A stretch of DNA of 64,000 nucleotides from Bombiscardovia apis (GTDB lineage Bacteria > Actinomycetota > Actinomycetes > Actinomycetales > Bifidobacteriaceae), in assembly GCF_033095945.1 (NCBI RefSeq), contig NZ_AP026800.1, forward strand, positions 1,116,001-1,180,000, in the 5' to 3' direction. A program made the translations under genes and the position numbers. Under the pieces are notes generated by a model. The model saw only the letters and a program-made list of their open reading frames with translations. It made no database searches and had not been told where the DNA came from. Positions within the stretch are counted from its first letter, which is position 1, and every line of letters starts with the position of its first letter. This document shows, piece after piece, positions 25,973 to 34,951 of the stretch.

Positions 25973-28597
25973 ATGGCGGGACATCGCAAAAGCAATCCAG
26001 GCTACGACATGCGTGAAATCAAGGAACATATTGTCGAAACGCCCTTGGGCGAGGAGATGAGCAAATCCTTCTTAGAATACGCTTATTCTGTCATTTATGC
26101 CCGCGCTTTGCCCGATGCTCGTGATGGTCTCAAACCAGTACAGAGGCGCATTATTTACCAAATGGGCCAAATGAACCTCACTCCTGACCGGCCCTATATG
26201 AAGTCTGCTCGCGCAGTGGGCGAAGTAATGGGTAAACTCCACCCCCACGGCGATTCTTCTATTTATGAAGCTATGGTGCGCTTAGCCCAGCCGTTCGCCA
26301 TGCGCCTTCCCCTAGTTGATGGCCACGGCAATTTTGGTTCCTTAGACGACGGCCCGGCAGCTTCGCGATATACCGAGGCCCGTTTGGCTCCCTCCGCCTT
26401 GGGTATGAATGCCAACATCGATGAAGACACGGTTGACTTCACTCCTAACTACGACAACAAGCTCAAAGAGCCCACCGTTTTGCCCGCAGCCATCCCGAAT
26501 TTGCTAGTTAATGGCTCCTCGGGTATCGCCGTTGGTATGGCCACCAATATGATTACCCACAACGTGGGCGAAGTGGTGAACGCAGCCAAGTATGTGATGG
26601 CTCACCCCGATGCTTCTCTTGACGATTTAATGACTTACGTACCCGGCCCGGACCTGCCCGGCGGCGGTATTATTGTGGGGCGAGAGGGCATCCGTAAGGC
26701 CTATGAATCAGGGCGTGGCGCCTTCGTGACTCGTTCCCTTACCCACATTGAAAACGTCACTGCCCGCAAAAAAGCCATCGTCGTCACCGAACTGCCCTTC
26801 ATGGTAGGACCTGAACGAGTTTTGGAACGCATTTCCGAGGGAGTGAAAAACCACCGCATCGAGGGCATCTCGGGAGCAATTGACTTAACAGACCGTCACA
26901 ACGGTACCCGTTTGGTTATCGAGCTCAAGTCTGGATTCGACCCTGCGAAGGTGCTTGCTCAGCTCTTTAAATACACGCCTTTGGAAGATTCCTTCACCAT
27001 CAACAACGTAGCACTAGTGGGTGGCCGTCCTCACACTATGGGACTTAGGGAGCTCTTAGACGTATGGATTGCTCATCGTCGGCAAGTTATCGAGCGCCGC
27101 AGCCGCTTCCGTAAGCGCAAGGCTCAAGAGCGTCTTCACTTGGTTGAGGGCCTCTTGCTGGCCATGCTCGACATCGACGAAGTTATCCAAGTGATTCGCA
27201 CGTCTGATGATGCTGACAGCGCCAAAACCCGTTTAATGGCAGTCTTTGACCTCGACGACATTCAAGCCAAGTACATCTTGGAATTGCGTTTGCGTCGACT
27301 GACCAAGATGAGCCGTATTGAGCTTGAAGGCGAGCGAGATGATTTGAAGCGCCAGCTCGAAGCCCTTGAACTGATTTTAAGCTCGCCTGCCCAGCTTGAT
27401 AAAGTCGTTGTTGAAGAGATGGAAGAGGCTGCGGCTGCTTACGGAACACCACGACGTACAGTAATTCTTGACGCCGAACCTTCTGGTGACTTGGCTCCGG
27501 TAACGGTGCAAAGTGATGGAAGTAGCGAGAGCAAGGCAGCTGCTGCCGTAACGAGTTTGGGACTAGCAGCAGGTGCTTCGGCTGCCAAATCGACTCAGGG
27601 AGCAGATGCCTCAAGCTTACAAATGCAAGATGATCCTTGCACGGTCTTAATGAGCGCTTCTGGTTTGATTGCGCGTTCGAGCGAAGGTGCACTCGACATG
27701 TGGCTGAGCCGGTCAGCAGCAGACGGACGGGCAGCAGACGACCAAATCGTCTCTATCTTCGCCACCCACACCCTAGCGTCATACGCTCTCATCACTTCAG
27801 CTGGACGTTTAGTAACGGCAGCGGTCGCAGATTTGCCTCAGCTGCCCTTGACCACTTCACTCAGTTTGAGCGGTGGCGTGGCAGCCGACGAACTGCTAGG
27901 CATGACGCAATCAACAGAACCAGTTGCTGGTGAACGGACGATCGCGGCAGTAGATCTTTCTGATGAAACTCCCCTAGCTCTAGGAACCCGGCGGGGCGTG
28001 GTCAAGCGTTGGAATCGACAGTCTCCCACAACTATGGATTCTTGGAATGTCATTGACCTAGAGGCCAATGATCAGGTAGTATTCGCAGCTCCAGCAGCAG
28101 ACGATAGCAGCTTGGTATTTATCTCCTCTGACTCGAGTCTACTCAATTATGAAGCCAACAAGGTGCGACCTCAGGGGCGCAATTCAGCTGGTATGACTGG
28201 CATACGACTGGCAGAGGGCGAGCAGGTGGTGGCCTTCGCGGTTGTACCTCGCAATCAGTTGGCTTGGACCTATACCGAGGGCGAGAACGGGCTGACCAGT
28301 CAGTCGGGCGCAGTGGTGCTCACTGTGGCAGGCGATGCTGATGCCCTGCCCGGAACCGAAAACGGTGCTGCCAAAGTCACTCCCCTACAGATGTATCCTG
28401 CCAAGGGGCGTGGCACTGGCGGAGTACGCTCTCAGCGGTTCTTAAAGGGGCAGAACAAGCTCATTGCGGCCTGTGTTGGGCCTTGGCCTCTCCATGCTTC
28501 AACCGCATCTGGACACCCAGTAGACCTTCCAGAAGTCGACATGCGTCGAGATGCCTCGGGCCAAGATTTAGCAGCATCCATTGCTTTCGTAGCCTAA
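25973..28597 (+). CDS. parC: DNA topoisomerase IV subunit A
   Basis: This 874-residue type IIA topoisomerase subunit decatenates daughter chromosomes together with ParE. The winged-helix/tower part has the quinolone-resistance region [14 protein letters not shown] (about residues 90-103) with wild-type-like D94/S95-S96. The active-site tyrosine is Y133 in [10 protein letters not shown], and the coiled coil lies about residues 370-480. The C-terminal beta-pinwheel (about 555-874) lacks a clear GyrA box (QRRGGKG), supporting ParC over GyrA. A linker of about 50 Ala/Ser-rich residues separates core and pinwheel. The start is an ATG preceded by GAGAAGGAGA. Confidence 0.93.
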   Translation: MAGHRKSNPGYDMREIKEHIVETPLGEEMSKSFLEYAYSVIYARALPDARDGLKPVQRRIIYQMGQMNLTPDRPYMKSARAVGEVMGKLHPHGDSSIYEAMVRLAQPFAMRLPLVDGHGNFGSLDDGPAASRYTEARLAPSALGMNANIDEDTVDFTPNYDNKLKEPTVLPAAIPNLLVNGSSGIAVGMATNMITHNVGEVVNAAKYVMAHPDASLDDLMTYVPGPDLPGGGIIVGREGIRKAYESGRGAFVTRSLTHIENVTARKKAIVVTELPFMVGPERVLERISEGVKNHRIEGISGAIDLTDRHNGTRLVIELKSGFDPAKVLAQLFKYTPLEDSFTINNVALVGGRPHTMGLRELLDVWIAHRRQVIERRSRFRKRKAQERLHLVEGLLLAMLDIDEVIQVIRTSDDADSAKTRLMAVFDLDDIQAKYILELRLRRLTKMSRIELEGERDDLKRQLEALELILSSPAQLDKVVVEEMEEAAAAYGTPRRTVILDAEPSGDLAPVTVQSDGSSESKAAAAVTSLGLAAGASAAKSTQGADASSLQMQDDPCTVLMSASGLIARSSEGALDMWLSRSAADGRAADDQIVSIFATHTLASYALITSAGRLVTAAVADLPQLPLTTSLSLSGGVAADELLGMTQSTEPVAGERTIAAVDLSDETPLALGTRRGVVKRWNRQSPTTMDSWNVIDLEANDQVVFAAPAADDSSLVFISSDSSLLNYEANKVRPQGRNSAGMTGIRLAEGEQVVAFAVVPRNQLAWTYTEGENGLTSQSGAVVLTVAGDADALPGTENGAAKVTPLQMYPAKGRGTGGVRSQRFLKGQNKLIAACVGPWPLHASTASGHPVDLPEVDMRRDASGQDLAASIAFVA

Positions 28598-28613
28598 GTA
28601 ACCAATACGTCTG

Positions 28614-28651
28614 CGTCAATAGGCCATAACTCACAGTATGCCCTATTGACG
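28614..28651 (+). terminator. Candidate parC terminator hairpin
   Basis: CGTCAATAGG (28614-28623) pairs perfectly with CCTATTGACG (28642-28651) across an 18-nt loop, 17 nt after the parC stop. There is no U-run, so it may be a 3'-end stabiliser rather than an intrinsic terminator. Confidence 0.5.
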
Positions 28652-28721
28652 TTGGAACAGTCTGACTAAGCGTTGAGGGCACACTATAAGCTGCAAAATG
28701 CCCACCGGCAAAGGAGATACG

Positions 28722-28790
28722 GTGACTTCGTACCTTTTAATGCCCTGCAGCATTCGAGACTCTTACAAGGCTGATTATAAAACTGCCTAG
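28722..28790 (+). CDS. Possible 22-residue small ORF
   Basis: In the gap between parC and parE, a GTG-started ORF of 22 codons (MTSYLLMPCSIRDSYKADYKTA) follows AAAGGAG with near-ideal spacing. A TATAAG (28685-28690) with a weak TCTGAC 18 nt before it lies upstream. It has no known relatives that I recognise and could be chance; the Shine-Dalgarno is the only real support. Confidence 0.25.
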   Translation: MTSYLLMPCSIRDSYKADYKTA

Positions 28791-28819
28791 CACTCACTGA
28801 ACCACAACTGCAATACAAG

Positions 28820-28850
28820 AAGAGCCAAGGAAGTTGTATCCTTGGCTCTT
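28820..28850. terminator. Terminator of parE (bidirectional hairpin)
   Basis: AAGAGCCAAGG (28820-28830) pairs perfectly with CCTTGGCTCTT (28840-28850), loop 9 nt. On the minus strand it is followed by TTCTTGTATT, 37 nt after the parE stop. Confidence 0.75.
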
Positions 28851-28886
28851 CGAGACAGGCAACCCATTGAATTGGGGCAAACACCA

Positions 28887-31268
28887 TCAGGTATCAATCT
28901 TTGAACGATCGAAATCGTCTGCATTCTCGACAATAAACTGTTTACGGGGCGGCACGTCGTCACCCATGAGCAGGGGGAAAACGCGCGCTGCTTCTTCGGC
29001 ATCTTCCATCCGAATTCTGCGCAGCATACGGGTACGTGGATCCATCGTGGTGTCTGCCAGCTGATCGGCATCCATCTCACCCAAACCCTTGTAGCGCTGA
29101 ATATCTTCGTTGAAGGTGATGCCTTGCTTGCCTAAGTCTGCGAGCTTGCCTTCTAACTCGTCGTCTGAATAGGTGTAGATATACTCGCCTTTGCGCTTGC
29201 CCGTTAGGGATATGCGATGAAGCGGAGGCACAGCCGCATAGACATGGCCTTCTTCGATTAAGGGCCGCATGTAGCGGTAGAAGAGGGTGAGCAAGAGGAT
29301 ACGAATATGAGCCCCGTCAACATCTGCATCGGTCATCATAACGACCTTGTTGTAGCGAGACTGGCTAATGTCGAAGTTGGCACCTGAGCCAGCACCCACC
29401 ACCTGAATGATGGAAGCGCACTCTTTGTTGCCTAAAATCTGAGAAATTGAAGCTTTCTGTACATTCAAAATCTTACCGCGAATGGGCAAGAGCGCTTGGA
29501 AGGCCGAGTTACGGGCAGCCTTAGCCGTGCCGAGTGCCGAATCGCCCTCCACGATAAAGAGTTCAGCCACATCATCATTGCCGGGCATGCAATCCGAGAG
29601 CTTGGCGGGCATGGAAGCTGACTCTAAGGCATTCTTACGGCGAGTAACTTCCTTGGTTTTGCGGGCTTGCACACGGGCGTGCATCTCCCCCACAATTTTC
29701 TCCATGACCCGACCGGCCTGCTCTTTGAAACCGCGCTTGGAACCGGTAATCATCTGCCCAAACTGGTCGTCGGTCATCTTAGTCACGATGGGCTTCACTT
29801 GGGCTGTGCCGAGCACATCCTTGGTCTGGCCTTGGAACTGAGGCTCAGCAATACGAACCGTAATCACCGCAACTAAGCCAGCGAGCACATCGTCTCGTTC
29901 AATTTTGCTATGGGGGTCCTTCAGGTTGACCTTGAGACGGCGAGCATTGGCTTCAACCACCTTGCGCACTTGTCTGGTCATGGCATTCATAAAGCCATCG
30001 ACGTGCATGCCGCCACCAGGAGTGGCAACGACGTTGACGAAGGAACGCACGACCGAGTCGTAATCGTTCACCCAGCGCAGGGCAATATCAACACCGCACA
30101 CTCGCGCCACTTTTTGCGCGTGCAATTCTCCGTCGGGCCCCACCTTCTGGGTTTCTTCCTCGTATGTTTCCTCACCGGAAATATGCCAGATGTCGCTTAC
30201 CGGCTCACCGCTGGAAAGATAATCCACAAAGTCAACGACTCCGCCGGTATGAAGAAATTCCTCCACCCGCTTATGGCTCTTAGATTGAACATCGGCACTA
30301 CTCGCGCTCAAAGAAAGGGCCTCAGAAGCAGCTGCTTGGGGGTTGGCCTCAGCCTCACCACCTAGTTCGGCTAGTTCATTGCCTTCAGCTCCGTCTGCAA
30401 GTTCGCCCGTCTCAGCAGCCTGCTCAGGAGCGATTAGCGCAGATACGGCATCCAGCTCATTGCCGAAGGTATTCTGCTCTGCTGCTGCCTGATGGTCAAC
30501 TTCTAAGAACTGGTCTTGGTCGGGGTCACCGGTTTGCTCAATATGCTCGTCGATAACCGTGATTTTTAAACCGGGCACTAAGAAGCTTGTCTGTCGTACT
30601 CTGTCAATCAACTGCTCGTAGCTAAACTGAGCAGTTTCGTTAAAAATCTCAGGGTCAGCCCAATAGCGGATACGAGTGCCTGTGTGGCTCTTTGGCGCTG
30701 TTCCTACCACCCGCAACTGGGTTGGACGCCCTTTACGGGTGCGTTTAAAGGGCGCTGTAGGCGAAGGCTGCTCTGGATCACTATCTTCATAGGTTCCAGG
30801 ATGGCCTTGGTGGAACTCCATCCGATAAGTCTTGCCGCCGCGGTCAACTTCCACATCTAAACGTGAACTGAGCGCATTGACAACGGAAGAACCGACACCG
30901 TGCAAACCGCCAACGGCGTTATATGAAGCGTTACCAAACTTGGCTCCTGCATGGAGCTTAGTCAGCACCACTTCCACACCAGTCAAGCCAGTCTTGGGTT
31001 CAACATCCACAGGAATGCCGCGGCCGTTGTCTTGCACTTCGATGGAATTATCGGCGTGCAAAATCACGGTAATGTCATTGCATGCACCAGCCAGAGCCTC
31101 GTCGACCGAGTTGTCGATAATCTCCCACAAGCAGTGCATAAGGCCTTGGCTATCGGTTGTTCCGATATACATGCCCGGGCGCTTACGCACTGCGTCTAAG
31201 CCTTCGAGCACAGTAAGCGAATCTGCCCCATAGGACTCGTCTTGCGTTGTCTTTACTGCCTTTGCCAT
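28887..31268 (-). CDS. parE: DNA topoisomerase IV subunit B with an acidic insertion
   Basis: This 793-residue ATPase subunit of topoisomerase IV has the GHKL fold (EIIDNSVDEALAG; QDNGRGIPV; GGLHGVGSSVVNALS), the transducer domain, and the TOPRIM domain (FIVEGDSALGTAKAARN; KVVMMTDADVDGAHIRILLLT). The C-terminus is IQRYKGLGEMDADQL. Residues about 243-333 are an Ala/Glu-rich low-complexity insertion just before the GGVVDFVDYL segment, not present in standard ParE. The ATG at 31268 (MAKAVKTT) is chosen; GTG at 31277 is an alternative. It follows sigA by 56 nt, so sigA-parE may be one transcript. Confidence 0.93.
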   Translation of the reverse strand: MAKAVKTTQDESYGADSLTVLEGLDAVRKRPGMYIGTTDSQGLMHCLWEIIDNSVDEALAGACNDITVILHADNSIEVQDNGRGIPVDVEPKTGLTGVEVVLTKLHAGAKFGNASYNAVGGLHGVGSSVVNALSSRLDVEVDRGGKTYRMEFHQGHPGTYEDSDPEQPSPTAPFKRTRKGRPTQLRVVGTAPKSHTGTRIRYWADPEIFNETAQFSYEQLIDRVRQTSFLVPGLKITVIDEHIEQTGDPDQDQFLEVDHQAAAEQNTFGNELDAVSALIAPEQAAETGELADGAEGNELAELGGEAEANPQAAASEALSLSASSADVQSKSHKRVEEFLHTGGVVDFVDYLSSGEPVSDIWHISGEETYEEETQKVGPDGELHAQKVARVCGVDIALRWVNDYDSVVRSFVNVVATPGGGMHVDGFMNAMTRQVRKVVEANARRLKVNLKDPHSKIERDDVLAGLVAVITVRIAEPQFQGQTKDVLGTAQVKPIVTKMTDDQFGQMITGSKRGFKEQAGRVMEKIVGEMHARVQARKTKEVTRRKNALESASMPAKLSDCMPGNDDVAELFIVEGDSALGTAKAARNSAFQALLPIRGKILNVQKASISQILGNKECASIIQVVGAGSGANFDISQSRYNKVVMMTDADVDGAHIRILLLTLFYRYMRPLIEEGHVYAAVPPLHRISLTGKRKGEYIYTYSDDELEGKLADLGKQGITFNEDIQRYKGLGEMDADQLADTTMDPRTRMLRRIRMEDAEEAARVFPLLMGDDVPPRKQFIVENADDFDRSKIDT

Positions 31269-31324
31269 ATCCCTCACTGCCGTGTCTACTACAGTCCGCT
31301 GTCTTGACTACCAGTTCCTCAAGC

Positions 31325-32716
31325 TCATTGGTCGAGGAAGTCGCGCAAGGTCTGCGAGCGCGAAGGGTGGCGCAGCTTCGACATAGTCTTCGATTCAATC
31401 TGGCGGATACGTTCGCGGGTAACGCCATACACACGACCGATGTCGTCGAGAGTCTTGGGCTGGCCGTCTTCAAGGCCGTAGCGCATCTTGATAACGCCAG
31501 CTTCTCGTGGGCTCAGCGTCTCCAATACCTGCTTGAACTGCTCTTGCAGGAGGGAGAATGCCACAGCGTCGGACGGTGCAATAGCGTCGGTATCTTCAAT
31601 CAAATCGCCGAACTCGGAATCGCCGTCCTCACCCAGAGGGGTGTGCAAAGAGATAGGTTCACGCCCATACTTCTGAACTTCTTGCACCTTCTCAACGGGC
31701 ATGTCCAATTCGCGAGCCAACTCGTCTGGAGTTGGTTCACGACCCAAGTCTTGGAGCATCTGACGCTGGACGCGAGAGAGCTTATTGATGACTTCGACCA
31801 TGTGAACGGGCACGCGAATCGTGCGAGCCTGGTCTGCCATTGCGCGTGTGATGGCCTGACGAATCCACCAAGTAGCATAAGTTGAGAACTTATAGCCCTT
31901 GATGTAATCAAACTTCTCCACGGCTCGAATCAGACCCAAGTTGCCTTCCTGAATCAAATCAAGGAAGAGCATGCCACGGCCGGTGTAACGCTTAGCGAGA
32001 GAAACCACCAGACGCAAGTTCGCTTCCAGCAGGTGGTCCTTAGCTTTTTTGCCGTCATTCGCAGCCCATTTGAGCTCACGGCGACGCTTGAAGGGTAGCG
32101 ACTCACCATCTTCGTCGAGCAAGTGCTGCGCGTAGAGACCAGCTTCGATGCGCTCAGAAAGATCGACTTCCTGCTCTGCATTCAGCAGGGACACTCGGCC
32201 AATCTGCTTAAGGTAATCCTTGACAGGGTCCGCGGTAGCTCCGGCAGTAACTACCCGGCGCTTTGGGTTGCCAGAAGGAGCAACGTTCTCGTCATCGTCT
32301 GCGTCAGAGACAACAAACGCACCCTTCACTTCTGGAGGTGTCACCGGTTCGGCAGGAGCGTCATCTTCGTCGTCGTCATCTTCCACAACGTCGTCGATTG
32401 GCTCACCGTCTTCGTCTACATCGATAGTTGGCCCGTCTGCCTGGCTCAACTCCTCAATGTCGAAGTCGTCTTCTTCAACCTGCTCTTCTTCGGCAGGAAT
32501 GACTTGCTCGTCTTCAAGTTCATCTACAGGCTTTGCAGACTTCTTGCTGCTTGCACTGGCTTTTGTAGCACTCTTCGCCTTCGTGCCCTTGCTGGTCTTG
32601 GCCTTAGCACTCGCAGCACTTTTACGGCCCCTACCCTGTGACTTCGACTGGGTTTGGCTGGCCGCATCCTGCTCTAGCTGCTCGCTCTTATCAGACTTGG
32701 TGTCCTTAGTGGCCAA
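31325..32716 (-). CDS. sigA: Primary RNA polymerase sigma factor
   Basis: This 463-residue sigma-70 (group 1) protein has a long Lys/Ala- then Asp/Glu-rich N-terminus (about residues 1-150). Region 1.2 is [16 protein letters not shown], and region 2 is [16 protein letters not shown] with [16 protein letters not shown]. Region 4.2 is [20 protein letters not shown]. It directs RNA polymerase to housekeeping promoters. The start is a TTG at 32716: AGGAGGA lies 5 nt upstream, whereas the longer in-frame start at 32758 has none. This is a clear case where the ribosome-binding site decides an unusual start codon. Confidence 0.94.
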   Translation of the reverse strand: MATKDTKSDKSEQLEQDAASQTQSKSQGRGRKSAASAKAKTSKGTKAKSATKASASSKKSAKPVDELEDEQVIPAEEEQVEEDDFDIEELSQADGPTIDVDEDGEPIDDVVEDDDDEDDAPAEPVTPPEVKGAFVVSDADDDENVAPSGNPKRRVVTAGATADPVKDYLKQIGRVSLLNAEQEVDLSERIEAGLYAQHLLDEDGESLPFKRRRELKWAANDGKKAKDHLLEANLRLVVSLAKRYTGRGMLFLDLIQEGNLGLIRAVEKFDYIKGYKFSTYATWWIRQAITRAMADQARTIRVPVHMVEVINKLSRVQRQMLQDLGREPTPDELARELDMPVEKVQEVQKYGREPISLHTPLGEDGDSEFGDLIEDTDAIAPSDAVAFSLLQEQFKQVLETLSPREAGVIKMRYGLEDGQPKTLDDIGRVYGVTRERIRQIESKTMSKLRHPSRSQTLRDFLDQ

Positions 32717-32840
32717 CGTATTCCTCCTGAACCTTCCTGCCCCAGACCGCTTGCGCAAAGGCGCACTTATGGCAAGGGCAAATTGTCAACTACACCAGTG
32801 AACCATTCCAACCGGACTATTATTCCCGATTCTGCAAAAT

Positions 32841-33503
32841 TCATTGATTTTGTCGGCTTCTTTTCACCCATGCTGGCTTCACACCATGCTGATATGCAGT
32901 GGTAATAATCGAGGCAAGCGTGCATTGCGGGTTCAACTGCAAAGCCTGATACGCATAATCCAAACCCTCCTCACGGTTCAACCACCATGAGATATATCCC
33001 ATAATCGCGAGCGGTTGCTCATGGTAAGCATCCGGCATGGCAGTAACCATGACATCAAGCAAATCTAAGCCATTGCGACACCTTTCAACATCGGGATGCA
33101 TAGACGGGTCGGTAAAGGCGCAATCGATGGACTGGCACAAGATCTGTACGTTGCCCTGAGCATACGGCTCGGCGCACAAGCGGAGAAGGTCCTTGTATGA
33201 CAGCATGGAACGAGGGCAGAGCATAGAAATAATAATGGCATCGCGAATGGGTAAGGTCTCACTCATACCTACAGCAATAGCCATCAGTGGTGAACTATCG
33301 GCAGCAATACTCTCCTGGCCGCCGGTAATCTCATGGCACCACAGTTTTATGGGCTCGCGCATCCACTCACGGTCCGCTTCACACACCCCATGCTCACGCC
33401 TATTCATCCGATAGGTGTCCAACAGTTTCGCCATCTGAGTGTTTGCGACTTTCAGCTTGCCTGGCTCTGTCTCCTTGTGCTTGAGATTGTCTGATGCTGT
33501 CAT
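32841..33503 (-). CDS. DUF4192 family protein
   Basis: The 220-residue product resembles the C-terminal part of the actinobacterial DUF4192 family. It has RDAIIISMLCP in the middle and the typical ending QPLAIMGYISWWLNREEGLDYAYQALQLNP followed by LASIITTAYQHGVKPAW (split here for length). No catalytic motif, signal peptide or membrane segment is visible and the function is unknown. The ATG at 33503 follows AAGGGG. It lies 124 nt upstream of sigA on the same strand. Confidence 0.7.
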   Translation of the reverse strand: MTASDNLKHKETEPGKLKVANTQMAKLLDTYRMNRREHGVCEADREWMREPIKLWCHEITGGQESIAADSSPLMAIAVGMSETLPIRDAIIISMLCPRSMLSYKDLLRLCAEPYAQGNVQILCQSIDCAFTDPSMHPDVERCRNGLDLLDVMVTAMPDAYHEQPLAIMGYISWWLNREEGLDYAYQALQLNPQCTLASIITTAYQHGVKPAWVKRSRQNQ

Positions 33504-33667
33504 ATCTGGCCCCTTGACTTAGTTATCCTTACGAAGACGTTTATCCTTGTAGTTTGAGCTTGGCATAGAAGCCACTCATAAATCCAGCTGTGAAAGCAAT
33601 GTGGTCGAATGTGGACGATCCCTTGTGCCAAGCCAAAAAGTGCACCCGTACCTATAAGCTCAACACT

Positions 33668-34792
33668 ATGGATTACACCACCACTCGCCAAGTCGTTGAA
33701 CAGGCTATGGATAGGCAAATAGCCAACTACTTTGCGCAGTGCACATACCCCACGCAAGGGCTCTTACAAGCCGTTGAGCGCGCAGTTAAGGCTCAGGCTT
33801 CACATTCCAGCCAAGGGGGTAAGCGCCTGCGTGCCCTGCTCTTGCTTGCCTGCTACCAAGCCGCGAGTTCGCCCAGCGTGCAAGAGCTTGAAGCAGTCCC
33901 CTTTCCCACAGCGCTTATCGACTCGGCTTGCGCCCTTGAAATCTTCCAAACCTCCGCTCTCATACACGACGACATCATCGACGAAGCCCCCTTGCGCCGC
34001 AGCCAGCCCTCAGCACACATAGCCTTAGCGAGTAGTTTTCAGGAGCTTACGGGCACCGCCAGCCAGCAAGCAGCAAGAGCCGGTCAGTCCTTAGGGCTCT
34101 TACTGGGCAATCTTCTAGCTGCATGCGCTACAGAGGCCATCAGCAAGGCCGCGGCTAGCCTGCCGCGCAGCGAAGATATGCGCCAGGCTTTTGCAAGGAT
34201 GGTTGGGCGAGTGAACCAAGGCCAGATTATGGACTTAACCATGGAATCTTTACCGCTTGACCACGCTGAGCCTTTGCGCCAAGCTGCCCACACTGCCATC
34301 GCCCTAAAAACTGCCTCATATACGACCGTGGCTCCCATCGAGTTGGGATTACTGGCAGCTGGACGAGACCCACACAGCGCGAATTGCATTGCACATAAAC
34401 TCGGCAGAAGTTTAGGGCTGGCTTACCAATTGCGCGACGACCTGCTCGATGTCACCGGTAGTCCTGAAACTACTGGAAAACCGCTGGGCGGCGACATTCG
34501 GGAAGGCAAACGGACCTTACTGCTGTGCGAAGCCCTCGTGAGAACTTCCGGTAAAGAACGCGAGCGCCTCATCTCTATCTATGAAACCGGGCATCCGAGC
34601 GAGGCCGAAGTGACTTTTGTAAGGCAGATTTTTGCAAGTTGCGGCGCCATTGACGCAATTAGCGCATACGCGCAAGAGCTCAAAGCGCAAAGCCAGGAGG
34701 CTCTAACAAGCAGCTGCCAACAGTTGGATTTGGACACCAACAGTCGCGAAAAACTGAGCCAAGCGTGTGATCTCATCCTTCCCCAAGCGTAA
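33668..34792 (+). CDS. Polyprenyl diphosphate synthase (geranylgeranyl-type)
   Basis: This 374-residue all-helical isoprenoid synthase has both aspartate-rich motifs: FARM as DDIIDEAPLRR (about residues 106-116) and SARM as LRDDLLD. It also has the GGKRLRALLLLAC motif near the start and GGDIREGKRTLL near the end. It chains isopentenyl diphosphate onto an allylic primer; the product length is not predictable by eye. The ATG at 33668 (MDYTTTRQ) has no Shine-Dalgarno, and TATAAG ends 9 nt before it, suggesting a very short leader. Adjacency to a PASTA kinase matches the idsA2-pknL neighbourhood of other Actinobacteria. Confidence 0.87.
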   Translation: MDYTTTRQVVEQAMDRQIANYFAQCTYPTQGLLQAVERAVKAQASHSSQGGKRLRALLLLACYQAASSPSVQELEAVPFPTALIDSACALEIFQTSALIHDDIIDEAPLRRSQPSAHIALASSFQELTGTASQQAARAGQSLGLLLGNLLAACATEAISKAAASLPRSEDMRQAFARMVGRVNQGQIMDLTMESLPLDHAEPLRQAAHTAIALKTASYTTVAPIELGLLAAGRDPHSANCIAHKLGRSLGLAYQLRDDLLDVTGSPETTGKPLGGDIREGKRTLLLCEALVRTSGKERERLISIYETGHPSEAEVTFVRQIFASCGAIDAISAYAQELKAQSQEALTSSCQQLDLDTNSREKLSQACDLILPQA

Positions 34793-34851
34793 GCACGAGG
34801 AATCTGCCCAGCTCAGGCGGTAGCATAAGAGCAACACGAGGTAGCTCAAGA

Positions 34852-34896
34852 GCGAAACACCGATAGTATGCAGCACTCATCCGGTGTATTTTTCGC
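34852..34896 (+). terminator. Candidate terminator after the polyprenyl synthase gene
   Basis: GCGAAACACCG (34852-34862) can pair with CGGTG (34882-34886) and TTTCGC (34891-34896), with a 4-nt TATT bulge. It lies 60 nt after the stop and 56 nt before the kinase ATG. Confidence 0.4.
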
Positions 34897-34951
34897 TAAG
34901 AATAGGGCTGCACACACCAATTTTCGACGGGAAGGCCATACGATTACGACT

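Noticed and set aside
33599-33613. 15-bp exact repeat ATGTGGTCGAATGTG, also at 45061-45075
   Set aside because: A 15-mer match is expected a few times by chance in 64 kb, and the two surroundings differ.
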